Positions 49,994 through 58,595 of a DNA stretch of 64,000 bases are shown one piece after another. Numbering within the stretch: the first letter of the stretch is position 1; each line of letters starts with the position of its first letter. Origin of the DNA: an uncultured Caulobacter sp. (lineage in GTDB: Bacteria; Pseudomonadota; Alphaproteobacteria; Caulobacterales; Caulobacteraceae); assembly GCF_947036865.1 (NCBI RefSeq), contig NZ_CAMQSF010000008.1:1-64000 (forward strand), written 5' to 3'. The position numbers and the translations under genes were made by a program. Below the pieces are notes generated by a model that saw only the letters and a list, made by a program, of their open reading frames with translations, was not told the DNA's origin and did not search any database.

Positions 49994-52005
49994 GACGCGG
50001 ACTCCTCGCGCGGCAGGCGGGCCAGCAGGGCCGTCCGCGCCTCGCGCCGGGCCCGGTCGAGGCGCGCGACCTCCTCGGCGGGGACCTCGTGTTCGTGCGC
50101 GTCGCGCCAGGCGAAGACCACGAAGCCGGCGAAGGCCGCGACCAGGGCCGCGACGGCCACCCACCAGATGTGCCAGACCATCGAAAAGCCGAACACGAAG
50201 GTGAAGAAGGCGGTGTAGATTCCGACGGGGCTGTTGAGCGGCATCTCGATCGGCGCGTAGTCGGGCTCGGGACCCAGTTGCTGGCTTTCCAGCGCGCGCC
50301 GCTTGATGTCCCAATAGGCTTCCTCGCCCTCGACATCGGGCATGACCGCGAAGTTGAAGAACGGCGGCGGCGAGGCGGTCGCCCATTCCAGCGAGCGGCC
50401 GTCCCAGGGATCGCCGGTGACGTCTCGCAGCGTGTCGCGATGTCGAATGCTGACCACCAGCTGGATGATCTGGGCCGCGACGCCCAGGGCGAGGATCGCC
50501 ACACCGACGACGGAGACATAGAGGCCCGGCGCCCAGTCGGGCACGTTCACGTGCTGCAGGCGGCGGGTCATGCCCTGCAGGCCCAGCACATAGAGCGGCG
50601 TGAACGTGACCCAGAAACCGGTGAAGGCCAGCCAGAACGCCGCCTTGCCCCAGCCGGCGTGCAGGCGAAAGCCGAAGACCTTGGGAAACCAGAACTCGAG
50701 CCCCGCGAACACCGCGAACACCACCGCCCCGACGATGACGTTGTGGAAGTGGGCGACCAGGAACATCGAGTTGTGGGTCAGGAAGTCAGCCGGCGGAATG
50801 GCCAGCAGCACGCCCGTCAGGCCGCCGATGATGAAGGTGAAGATGAAGCCCATCGACCACAGCATCGGGACCTCGAACCGCACCCGTCCGCCGTACATCG
50901 TGAAGATCCAGTTGTAGATCTTCACGCCGGTGCCGACGGCGATGATGCTGGACGAGATCCCGAAGAAGGTGTTGACCGCCGCGCCCGCGCCCATGGTGAA
51001 GAAGTGGTGCAGCCAGACCAGCATCGAGACGACGCAGATGAACAGCGTCGCGGCGACCATCGAGCGGTAGCCGAACAACGGCTTTCCGGAAAAGGTCGGG
51101 AAGATCTCCGAGAAGATGCCGAAGGCGGGCAGCACCAGGATGTACACCTCCGGGTGACCCCACGCCCAGACGAGGTTCACGAACATCATCGGATTGCCGC
51201 CGGCGGTGTTGGTGAAATAGTGCCAGTCCAGGTACCGATCGAGGGTCAGCATCGCCAAGGTGGCGGTCAGGATCGGGAAGGCCGCGACGATCAGCAGGCA
51301 CGAGGCCAGCGCCGTCCAGCAGAAGATCGGCATCCGCAGATAGCTCATGCCCGGACAGCGCATCTTCAGCACCGTCGTGACGATATTGATCCCGGTGATT
51401 AGGGTCCCGATCCCGGATATCTGCACCGCCCAAAGGTAGTAGTCGACGCCGACCCCGGGAGAGTAGGCGTTCTCGCTGAGCGGCGGGTACGGCAGCCAGC
51501 CGGTGCGGGCGAACTCACCGACGAACAGGGACACATTGACCAGCAGCGCGCCGCTGGCCGTCAGCCAGAAGCCCACCGAGTTGAAGGTCGGAAAGGCCAC
51601 GTCCCGCACGCCCAGCTGCAGCGGCACCAGATAGTTCATGAAGGCCAGCACCAGCGGCATGGCCCCGAACAGGATCATGATCGTGCCGTGGGCCGTGAAG
51701 ATCTGGTTGTAGTGCTCGGGCGGCAGATAGCCTTCGCCGCCGCCGACCGCCATGGCCTGGTGCGTGCGCATCATGATCGCGTCGGCGAACCCGCGGATCA
51801 GCATCAGCGTCCCGAGCAGGCCGTACATGACGCCGATCCGCTTATGGTCGACGCTGGTGATCCACTCGCGCCACAGATAGGGCCACCAGCCCTTGACCGT
51901 CGCCAGGACCAGCACGCCCAGCATCGCCAGCAGGATCACCACGGAGGTGATCAGCGGGATGGGCTGGCTGAACGGAACGGCCGACCAGTCGAGCTTTCCA
52001 AACAT
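49990..52005 (-). CDS. cyoB: Cytochrome bo3 ubiquinol oxidase subunit I
   Basis: A 671-residue CyoB. Residue numbering coincides with E. coli CyoB: His106 for haem b, His284/Glu286/Tyr288 in GHPEVY, the CuB pair His333-His334, and the quinol-site residues Arg71, Asp75, His98 and Gln101 are all present. It is therefore a quinol, not cytochrome c, oxidase that reduces O2 to water and pumps protons. It follows cyoA by two bases and overlaps cyoC. Confidence 0.97.
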   Translation of the reverse strand: MFGKLDWSAVPFSQPIPLITSVVILLAMLGVLVLATVKGWWPYLWREWITSVDHKRIGVMYGLLGTLMLIRGFADAIMMRTHQAMAVGGGEGYLPPEHYNQIFTAHGTIMILFGAMPLVLAFMNYLVPLQLGVRDVAFPTFNSVGFWLTASGALLVNVSLFVGEFARTGWLPYPPLSENAYSPGVGVDYYLWAVQISGIGTLITGINIVTTVLKMRCPGMSYLRMPIFCWTALASCLLIVAAFPILTATLAMLTLDRYLDWHYFTNTAGGNPMMFVNLVWAWGHPEVYILVLPAFGIFSEIFPTFSGKPLFGYRSMVAATLFICVVSMLVWLHHFFTMGAGAAVNTFFGISSSIIAVGTGVKIYNWIFTMYGGRVRFEVPMLWSMGFIFTFIIGGLTGVLLAIPPADFLTHNSMFLVAHFHNVIVGAVVFAVFAGLEFWFPKVFGFRLHAGWGKAAFWLAFTGFWVTFTPLYVLGLQGMTRRLQHVNVPDWAPGLYVSVVGVAILALGVAAQIIQLVVSIRHRDTLRDVTGDPWDGRSLEWATASPPPFFNFAVMPDVEGEEAYWDIKRRALESQQLGPEPDYAPIEMPLNSPVGIYTAFFTFVFGFSMVWHIWWVAVAALVAAFAGFVVFAWRDAHEHEVPAEEVARLDRARREARTALLARLPREESAS

Positions 52006-52007
52006 GG

Positions 52008-52925
52008 TCAGCGCCTTCCTTCTGGAGTCTTCTCGCGGCCGGCGTGGCCTTGCCCTTCCGGCGCGGGACCCGGGGCGGGGGCGATCGCGCCCATGGCGAT
52101 GGCGTGGAACAGGTGCGGGTCGATCGAGCCATAGCCGCGCGGCGCCAGGTTCGCGCTCTGACGCGCAAGCTCGGCATAGGCGGCGCGGTCCAGCGGCGGC
52201 CCGGCCCCGCGCGCCCGGGCGGCCCAGGCGTCGAAGTCTCGCTGCGGAACGCTCTGGACCTCGAACTGCATGTCCGAGAAGCCGTCCCCGGAGAACTGCG
52301 CCGAGGTTCCCCACAGCCGCTCCGGCTTATCGGCCTGCAGGTGCAGCTGCGAGACCATGCCCGGCATCGCGTAGACCATCGAGCCCAGGCGCGGCACGAA
52401 GAAGACGTTGAAGACGCTGGCCGAGGTCAGCGAGAAGTGGACGGGACGTCCGGCCGGCACGACCAATTGGTTGACGCTGGCCACCCCCTGCTCGGGGTAG
52501 ATGAACAGCCATTTCCAGTCCAGCGAGACGACCTGCACCTCGACCGGCGGGCTCTTGGAGGGCAGGGGGCGAAACGGATCGAGCTGGTAGGAGCCGATCC
52601 AGATCAAGCCGCCCAGGAACATGATCGTCAGGGTGGGGATCGACCAGACGACGGCCTCGATCCGCCCGGAGTACGACCAGTGCGGCAGGTACTTGGCCTT
52701 GGTGTTCGAGGCGCGATAGCGCCAGGCGATCCAGAAGGCCAGCAGGATCGTCGGCACCACGATGGCCAGCATGATGAAGGTGGCGTTGATCAGGATCGCC
52801 GCGTCGCCCGCCCCGACGGGTCCCGCCGGATCCAGCACGCCGCCCGAGCACCCGCCGACACACGCCAACGACAGTCCCGCGAGGGCCCGCGCGAGCCGCG
52901 TTCTCCGGGCGGGACGATGATGCAT
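52008..52925 (-). CDS. cyoA: Cytochrome bo3 ubiquinol oxidase subunit II (lipoprotein)
   Basis: A 305-residue CyoA. A lipoprotein signal ends at VGGC (Cys26), two transmembrane helices follow, and the cupredoxin domain contains VEVQVVSLDWKWLFIYPEQG and VFNVFFVPRLGSMVYAMPGM. The CuA ligands of cytochrome c oxidases are absent, as expected for a quinol oxidase. It is the first gene of cyoABCD. I could not find a clear sigma-70 promoter in the 189 bases upstream. Confidence 0.95.
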   Translation of the reverse strand: MHHRPARRTRLARALAGLSLACVGGCSGGVLDPAGPVGAGDAAILINATFIMLAIVVPTILLAFWIAWRYRASNTKAKYLPHWSYSGRIEAVVWSIPTLTIMFLGGLIWIGSYQLDPFRPLPSKSPPVEVQVVSLDWKWLFIYPEQGVASVNQLVVPAGRPVHFSLTSASVFNVFFVPRLGSMVYAMPGMVSQLHLQADKPERLWGTSAQFSGDGFSDMQFEVQSVPQRDFDAWAARARGAGPPLDRAAYAELARQSANLAPRGYGSIDPHLFHAIAMGAIAPAPGPAPEGQGHAGREKTPEGRR

Positions 52926-53054
52926 GCCAAGCGCTCCCCTCGGCGCGTCGCGCGGCCGACGAGGGTCACAACGCGCGTCCGGCGAACAAGGTCAGGCTTT
53001 TGCCAAATGAGAAGCCGACGCGCGCGTGGCGAGGCGCTTTGGCCGACGCCGGGA

Positions 53055-53079
53055 GGAACCCGCGCGGCGGGTCGTCGTT
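53055..53079 (+). promoter_or_regulatory. EcfG/SigT-type general stress promoter
   Basis: GGAAC and CGTT are exactly 16 bases apart, a perfect match to the alphaproteobacterial general-stress sigma factor consensus. The -10 lies 35 bases before the DUF3597 gene start. Confidence 0.75.
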
Positions 53080-53114
53080 GCCGTCTGACCCCTCACGACG
53101 ACCCAAGGATGCTC

Positions 53115-53519
53115 ATGAGCCTGTTCTCGAAGATCATGGACAAGATCTTTCACGCCCCGCGCGCGACGACGCCGGTCGGCGCCGCCCCTTCGGCGTCGGC
53201 TGCACCCGCGAACAGCGCGCCCGCCCCGACGCCCGCCCCGACGCCCTCCGTCGCCATGCCGCCGGTCGACGTCGAAGCGGTGCTCGCGTCGATGGCCGAG
53301 ATGGACAATGGCGGCGGCAATTGGCGGTCCTCGATCGTCGATCTTCTCAAGCTCCTGAAGCTCGATTCCAGCCTGGAGGCCCGCAAGGCCCTGGCCGACG
53401 AGTTGGGCGTCCACGCGGCCGAGCCCGGCAGCGCCGAGCAGAACATCGCCCTGCACAGGGCCGTGATGCGCCGCCTGGCCGAGAACGGCGGACTGGTCCC
53501 CGACAGTTTCTATCGCTGA
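53115..53519 (+). CDS. DUF3597 protein
   Basis: A 134-residue protein of the DUF3597 type: N-terminal LFSKIMDKIFHA, an alanine/proline-rich linker, then the C-terminal domain VDVEAVLASMAEMDNGGGNWRSSIVDLLKLLKLD. Function unknown; the domain is common in alphaproteobacteria and is probably envelope-associated. The second of two close ATGs was chosen because AAGG is six bases before it. The EcfG-type promoter upstream marks it as a likely general stress gene. Its stop overlaps the next gene (TGATG). Confidence 0.85.
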   Translation: MSLFSKIMDKIFHAPRATTPVGAAPSASAAPANSAPAPTPAPTPSVAMPPVDVEAVLASMAEMDNGGGNWRSSIVDLLKLLKLDSSLEARKALADELGVHAAEPGSAEQNIALHRAVMRRLAENGGLVPDSFYR

Positions 53520-54451
53520 TGCCGGGCCAGCGGGCGGACGCGGCGCTGGGCGCCGTGCTCCAGCATCTCGACTCGGCGGGCTACGACTTCACGACGCCGA
53601 ACCCGGCCACCGTGCGGCGGTGGCTGTCGCGCCCGCCGCCCGCCCGCCCGGACTTGCGGGACATTCTCGGGTGGGGCTTTCCGTTTCGGCGGGGCGACCT
53701 TCCCGAGGCGTTGTTCGAGGCCTTGAGGGAAGCCGGCGCGCTTGTCGAAAGCGACCGGGGGCAGCGCGCCCGGATCCGGGCGGCGCGGGTGGACGGCAGG
53801 CTGTTCCTTCATTCGGCCTGCGCGGGCGCCGGACCCGACGCGGTCTTCGTCGGTCCGGACAGCTATCGTTTCGCGGCCCTGATCGGGCGGGAGATCGGCG
53901 CGGCGCCGGTCCGGCGCGCGCTCGATGTCGGAACGGGCGCGGGCGTCGGGGCGGTGGTCACCGGCGCGCGGGTTCCGGGCGCGCGGATCTTCGCCAGCGA
54001 CGTCAACGCGGCGGCCCTGCGCCTGGCCAGCGCCAACGCGGCGCACGCCGGCGTGTCGGCGACCTTCCGGCTGTCGCCCGGTCTGGACGACGCTCCGTCC
54101 GACCTCGACCTCATCGTCGCCAATCCGCCCTATGTCGCCGGCGATAGCGGCCGGGCCTACAAGGACGGCGGCGGCGAGCTCGGCGAAGGCTTGGCCCTCG
54201 ACTGGGCGAGGACGGCCCTGGCGCGTCTGGCGCCGGGCGGGCGGATGATCCTCTATACCGGCGCTCCCATCCGCGCCGGAGGGCGGGACGTGGTTCGAGA
54301 CGGCCTGGAAGCCCTCGTCTCCGCCGTCGGCGCGTCGCTCGCCTATTCCGAGCTCGACCCGGACATCTTCGCCAGCGAACTCGGCCGCGCCCCGTATGCC
54401 GATGTCGAGCGGATCGCGGCGATCGGCGCGGTGATCCGGAAGCCCGAATAG
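53519..54451 (+). CDS. PrmC/HemK-like methyltransferase
   Basis: A 310-residue SAM-dependent methyltransferase with ALDVGTGAGVGAV (about residues 135-147), the acidic SAM residue in ASDVNAAAL and the amide-site motif NPPY (202-205). NPPY proteins methylate glutamine, adenine or similar planar nitrogens. This gene is a paralogue of, rather than, the release-factor methyltransferase, since the N-terminal domain differs from PrmC. It overlaps the DUF3597 gene by one base and may share its stress promoter. Confidence 0.82.
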   Translation: MPGQRADAALGAVLQHLDSAGYDFTTPNPATVRRWLSRPPPARPDLRDILGWGFPFRRGDLPEALFEALREAGALVESDRGQRARIRAARVDGRLFLHSACAGAGPDAVFVGPDSYRFAALIGREIGAAPVRRALDVGTGAGVGAVVTGARVPGARIFASDVNAAALRLASANAAHAGVSATFRLSPGLDDAPSDLDLIVANPPYVAGDSGRAYKDGGGELGEGLALDWARTALARLAPGGRMILYTGAPIRAGGRDVVRDGLEALVSAVGASLAYSELDPDIFASELGRAPYADVERIAAIGAVIRKPE

Positions 54452-54480
54452 GGCGCGCGGCACATCGTTTGGTCTAGCGG

Positions 54481-54505
54481 CGAACCGACCCGGGCCGTCC
54501 GCGTT
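54481..54505 (+). promoter_or_regulatory. Probable EcfG-type promoter for DUF4142 lipoprotein
   Basis: CGAAC and CGTT are 16 bases apart, one mismatch (first base) from the consensus seen intact upstream of the DUF3597 gene. The -10 is 25 bases before the start codon. Confidence 0.5.
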
Positions 54506-54530
54506 GGATGCGGTCTAACGGGAGATACTC

Positions 54531-55148
54531 ATGGCTCGATACATCTTGCTGACCGCCGCCGCCGTGGCGGCCCTTTCCATGGCCGCGTGCCAGAAGAAGG
54601 ACGCCGCCCCCAACCCCGCCGAGCCGGGCACCGGCAACGCCGCCGTCAACGCCGCCCAGGACGCGACCTCGGCCGCGGTCGGCACGGCGTCGGCCTCGAC
54701 GGCGGGACCGATCAACACCGACGCCTTCGTCGCCAATGCGGTGATCAGCGACATGTACGAGATCCAGGCCGGCCGCATCGCCCAGCAGAAGGGGCAGTCG
54801 AAGGCGGTCAAGGACTTCGGCAAGATGATGGTCACCGACCACACGGCGCTGTCCAACAGCATGAAGCCGCTGATCGCCGCCGCCGGCAAGACCGCGCCGA
54901 CCGGGCTCGACGAGCGCCGCAAGGGCATGATCGACAATCTGAACGCCGCCTCGGCCCAGGATTTCGACAAGGTCTATCTGGACCAGCAGGACGCCGCTCA
55001 CAACGAGGCCCTGACCTTGATGCGGGGCTATGGCGAGCGCGGCGACGACGCTGGTCTGCGCGGCGCGGCCCAGCAGGCCGTGACCAAGATCCAGGCTCAC
55101 CTCGATCACGTCGCCCAGCTGAAATCGGCGGGCGGCGCGGGCCAATAA
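54531..55148 (+). CDS. DUF4142 lipoprotein
   Basis: A 205-residue lipoprotein. The lipobox MAAC (Cys20) follows a short hydrophobic segment; a disordered Ala/Asn/Thr-rich linker runs to residue 60, and the helical DUF4142 domain covers the rest (FVANAVISDMYEIQAGRIAQ, MMVTDHTALSN, HLDHVAQL). It is a paralogue of the secreted DUF4142 protein near nuoD. A stress-type promoter is likely upstream. Function unknown. It lies tail to tail with dctD, 19 bases apart. Confidence 0.87.
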   Translation: MARYILLTAAAVAALSMAACQKKDAAPNPAEPGTGNAAVNAAQDATSAAVGTASASTAGPINTDAFVANAVISDMYEIQAGRIAQQKGQSKAVKDFGKMMVTDHTALSNSMKPLIAAAGKTAPTGLDERRKGMIDNLNAASAQDFDKVYLDQQDAAHNEALTLMRGYGERGDDAGLRGAAQQAVTKIQAHLDHVAQLKSAGGAGQ

Positions 55149-55167
55149 GCGCGTCGTCGGGGCGGGT

Positions 55168-56520
55168 CTAGGTCGCCGGCCCGCCCCGACGATAGGTCGC
55201 GAGATCGATCTCGTGGCGCTCGATCTTGTCGTAGAAGGTCTTGCGAGGGATCTTCAGCAGGTCCAACGCCTTGCGCACGTCGCCGCCGCTGCTGGCCAGC
55301 GCTTCCTTGATCACCTGCGCCTCGTAGGTGGCCACGCGGGCCGGAAGCGGCGGCGGCGCGTCGTCGGCGTCGCGCGGTCCATCCTCGGCCAGGCCCAGCG
55401 CGACCCGCTGGGCGAAGTGGCCCAGTTCCCGCACATTGCCAGGCCAGTCGTGGTTGTGCAGCCGCCAGCGCACGGCGTCGTCGATGGCCGGCTGCGGCTG
55501 GCCCAGCCGCTCCGCGGCGCGGGCGAGAAAGTGCGCGAACAACAGCGGCACGTCCTCGCGCCGCTCGCGCAGCGCCGGGATGCGGACCCGCACGACGTCC
55601 AACCGGTGAAAAAGGTCCTGCCGGAACGCGCCCGTCGCCACGGCCTCGGCCAGGTTGATCTTCGCGGCGGCCACCACCCGTATGTCCAAGGTGCGCGCAT
55701 GGTTCGAGCCCACCGGCGTGATCTCGCGCTCTTCCAGCACGCGCAGGAAGCGGCCCTGGGCGTCGCTCGACAGCGTCTCGACCTCGTCGAGGAACAGGGT
55801 TCCGCGATCGGCTTGCTCTATGCGGCCGGTGCGCTGGCGCAAGGCGCCGTTGAACGCGCCGAGCTCGTGGCCGAAGAGCTCGCTGTCCAGCGCGGCGGCG
55901 GGGAGGGCGGCGCAGTCCACGGCGACGAACGGATGGTCGCGGCGGCGGCCCCAGGCGTGCAGGGCCCGGGCGGCCAGCTCCTTGCCGACGCCCGTCTCGC
56001 CCTCCAGCAGCACGTCGACATCGGCCGACGCCAGCTGCCGCAGGGTGGCGCGCAGGCGCTCCATGACCTGCGTCTGGCCGATCAGCGGCCAGTCGCTCTG
56101 GGCCTGGGCCGCGAGCGTCCGCAAGGCGCGGTTCTCCAGGACCAGCCGCCGCTTCTCCATCGCGCGGCGGACGCTGGAGACCAGGCGGTCGGGCGCGTAG
56201 GGCTTGGCGACGAAGTCGTAGACGCCGTCGTGCATCGCCTCGACGGCCTCGGCGACGTCGGCGTGCCCCGTGATCAGGATGACAGGCAGGTCCTCGTCCT
56301 GGTCCTTCAGCCGCCGAAAGAGCTGGCGGCCGTCCATCCGGGGCATGCGGATGTCGCTGATCACCACGCCCGGAAACCCGGCGGAAAGGGCGGCCAGGGC
56401 CGTCTCGGCCGAGCCGAAGGCGAGAACCTCGAACCCCGCCAGTTGCAGGGTCTGGACGTTGGCGTCGCGCAAAACCTCGTCGTCGTCGACGAAGGCGACC
56501 TTGTTGACCGTCTCGGACAT
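55168..56520 (-). CDS. dctD: C4-dicarboxylate response regulator DctD, sigma-54 activator
   Basis: A 450-residue NtrC-family regulator. Receiver domain 1-125 with phosphoacceptor Asp56 (VVISDIRMPRMDG); AAA+ domain about 145-380 with Walker A GETGVGKE (174-181); Fis-type helix-turn-helix at the C-terminus (DVRKALDLLKIPRKTFYDKI). The sigma-54 contact loop reads GAFNGA (221-226) instead of GAFTGA. It follows dctB by two bases, so the two-component pair is one operon. It should activate dctA with sigma-54 when dicarboxylate is sensed, if the altered loop is functional. Confidence 0.9.
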   Translation of the reverse strand: MSETVNKVAFVDDDEVLRDANVQTLQLAGFEVLAFGSAETALAALSAGFPGVVISDIRMPRMDGRQLFRRLKDQDEDLPVILITGHADVAEAVEAMHDGVYDFVAKPYAPDRLVSSVRRAMEKRRLVLENRALRTLAAQAQSDWPLIGQTQVMERLRATLRQLASADVDVLLEGETGVGKELAARALHAWGRRRDHPFVAVDCAALPAAALDSELFGHELGAFNGALRQRTGRIEQADRGTLFLDEVETLSSDAQGRFLRVLEEREITPVGSNHARTLDIRVVAAAKINLAEAVATGAFRQDLFHRLDVVRVRIPALRERREDVPLLFAHFLARAAERLGQPQPAIDDAVRWRLHNHDWPGNVRELGHFAQRVALGLAEDGPRDADDAPPPLPARVATYEAQVIKEALASSGGDVRKALDLLKIPRKTFYDKIERHEIDLATYRRGGPAT

Positions 56521-56522
56521 TT

Positions 56523-58352
56523 CTAACGCGCCTTGGGCAGGGACATGACGAAGCGGGCGCCGCCGTGGCCCGGCTCCAGGGAAAGCTCGCCGCCGAACTC
56601 GGCGACGATGTCGCGGCTGATCACCAGCCCAAGGCCGAGCCCGCGCGGCTTGGTCGTCGCGAAGGGCGTGAACAGGGTCCTGGCCGCCTCGGCCGCGACG
56701 CCGGGGCCGTTGTCGGCGACCAGGATCCGCACCTGCGCGCGCTTGGTGAGGACCTGCACGCGGATTTCGGGATCGGGCGTGCGCTCCACGGCTTCCAAGG
56801 CGTTTTGCAGCAGGTTCACCAGAACCTGTTCCAGGCGGAACCGCTCGGCCATCACCCGGGCCGACTCGTCGCCGATGTCGCGGACGATGCTGACGCCTTG
56901 CTGGCGGGCGCGCGGGCCGACCAGCAGCAGGGCGCCGTCGACGGCGTCCCTCACCGTCACCACCGAGGCCGGGGCGCCCGACTTGCGCGCGAATGCGCGG
57001 AGCTCGTCGGTGATCAGACCGATCCGGTCGGTCAGGCCGGCGATCAGGCCGAGATTGGCCTTGGCGGTCCGGTCGTCGTCGCGGTCGAGCAGGACGGCGG
57101 CGTTGTCGGCATAGGCGCGGATCGCGGCGACGGGCTGGTTGATCTCGTGAGCCACCCCGGCGGCGATCTGGCCCAGCGTCGCCAGCTTGTTCGACTGGAT
57201 CAGTTCGTCCCGCATCAGGTGGACATGGGCCTCGGCGCGTCGGCGCTCCTCCATCTCCACTCTGAGGCGGCGGTTGGAGTCGCTGAGTTCGGCGGTGCGT
57301 TCGGCGACCCGCGCTTCCAGTTCGCGCCGGGCGGCCTCCTGCCGGGCCGCGCGGACGGCGGCCTCGCCGCGCCAGCGCAGCAGCAGGGCCGCGACGCCGC
57401 AGATGGCCAGGCCGATCAGGAGCGTGATGGCCCGTGCGGCCGTCACGGCGGTGCGCAGCGCCGCTCCGACCGGGGTCAGGGTGTAGACGGTCCAGCCGCC
57501 GGCCCCCAGATCCACGCTGGCGGCCATGTAGCGTGTCTCGTTCTGCCCCGGCGGCGACACCGTCGTCAGCACGGGCGGGCGATGCGGCAGCGGCGGCGGA
57601 TCGGCCCGCAGGACCGCGAACGGCGCGTCGCCGAAGCGGTGCTCGGCCCGCAGTCGACCCTGTTCGACACCGGGCAGGGGCGACAGGGTCGAGAACCGCC
57701 AGGCGGGGATCGACGTCACCAGGATGACGCCGTTCGGATCGGCCGCGAAGGCGGGTTCGGCGGCGGACCACTCGGCCTCCAGCGCCTCGAACTCGACCTT
57801 CACGACGACGACGCCGAGCACGCCGTTCGGGCCGTCGACGCGGCGCGACATGAAGAGGCCAGGGCGACGGCTGACCGTTCCGAGCGCGAAGAGCTCGGCG
57901 ACGCCGTCGGCGCGGGCGTTCTTGAAATAGGGGCGAAAGCTGTAGTCCGAGCCGACGAAGCTGGTCGGCTCGCGCCAGTTGCTGGCGGCGATGGTCACGC
58001 CCTTGGCGTTCAGCACATAGATGACCGCCGCGCGGGTGCCGCCGCTCAGGGTCTCGAGCTTGCGGTTCAGGGCGTCGACGCCGCGCGGGTCGGCCGAGCG
58101 CAGGGTCTCGGCGACGTCCGCGTCCTGGGCCAGCACGAAGGGCAGGGAGCGGTGCTTGGCCAACTCGCTGCGCAGAACGGCCGCGTGCAAGGTCGCCGAG
58201 GTCTGGGCCTGACGCGCCAGATCGCTGGTGGCGCGACGCTCGACCACCGCCCCAGCGAAGCCGACCGCGCCGGCCAGCAATATCGCGCCGAGCGTGACGA
58301 ACACCACCCAGCGGCGCGCGATCGGATCGGTCAGATTTGGCGGCCAGGCCAT
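56523..58352 (-). CDS. dctB: C4-dicarboxylate sensor histidine kinase DctB
   Basis: A 609-residue membrane histidine kinase with two transmembrane segments (about 14-36 and 303-326) around a double-PAS-like periplasmic domain (SDYSFRPYFKNARADG, GTVSRRPGLFMSRRV, typical of DctB). A coiled coil at about 330-375 joins to the H-box GVAHEINQPVAAIRAYADNA (His402), and N, G1 and G2 boxes follow (NLLQNALEAV, DNGPGV, GLGLGLVIS). It senses succinate, malate or fumarate and phosphorylates DctD. It diverges from dctA. Confidence 0.92.
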   Translation of the reverse strand: MAWPPNLTDPIARRWVVFVTLGAILLAGAVGFAGAVVERRATSDLARQAQTSATLHAAVLRSELAKHRSLPFVLAQDADVAETLRSADPRGVDALNRKLETLSGGTRAAVIYVLNAKGVTIAASNWREPTSFVGSDYSFRPYFKNARADGVAELFALGTVSRRPGLFMSRRVDGPNGVLGVVVVKVEFEALEAEWSAAEPAFAADPNGVILVTSIPAWRFSTLSPLPGVEQGRLRAEHRFGDAPFAVLRADPPPLPHRPPVLTTVSPPGQNETRYMAASVDLGAGGWTVYTLTPVGAALRTAVTAARAITLLIGLAICGVAALLLRWRGEAAVRAARQEAARRELEARVAERTAELSDSNRRLRVEMEERRRAEAHVHLMRDELIQSNKLATLGQIAAGVAHEINQPVAAIRAYADNAAVLLDRDDDRTAKANLGLIAGLTDRIGLITDELRAFARKSGAPASVVTVRDAVDGALLLVGPRARQQGVSIVRDIGDESARVMAERFRLEQVLVNLLQNALEAVERTPDPEIRVQVLTKRAQVRILVADNGPGVAAEAARTLFTPFATTKPRGLGLGLVISRDIVAEFGGELSLEPGHGGARFVMSLPKAR

Positions 58353-58370
58353 GATCGCTGGTCCTCTCTC

Positions 58371-58388
58371 TGTGCGGATTTTCGCACA
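58371..58388. promoter_or_regulatory. Inverted repeat between dctB and dctA, possible DctD site
   Basis: TGTGCG-GATTTT-CGCACA is a perfect 6-6-6 inverted repeat 19 bases before dctB and about 210 bases before dctA. Spacing, symmetry and location suit an upstream activating site for DctD on dctA, or feedback on dctB. I could not find a clear -24/-12 sigma-54 promoter in the 243-bp gap. Confidence 0.5.
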
Positions 58389-58595
58389 AACGTGGCGTCC
58401 AGAGGAGGGAATTCCGCCACGATCCGCGCGACGCGCGTCGCCGTCCCGGCGTCGAAGTTTAAATAAAACAACGTGTTGTGGCTTCCCTCGGGATCGCTTG
58501 CGCGACCTTCTGGCAACGAGGATCGTCTATCCAAGCGCCTCGGCAAAGGGGCGCGGGATGGAAACGCGGCCTACGGGCCGAGCCAAGAGGCGCGC

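Noticed and set aside
55168-58389. One 1073-codon frame covering dctD and the region of dctB
   Set aside because: Only its 3' part is the real dctD; upstream of 56520 it is a shadow of dctB, which is in another frame and complete.
58468-58479. ACAACGTGTTGT as a further LacI operator
   Set aside because: Resembles the LacI palindromes but has two extra central bases, so the half-site spacing differs.
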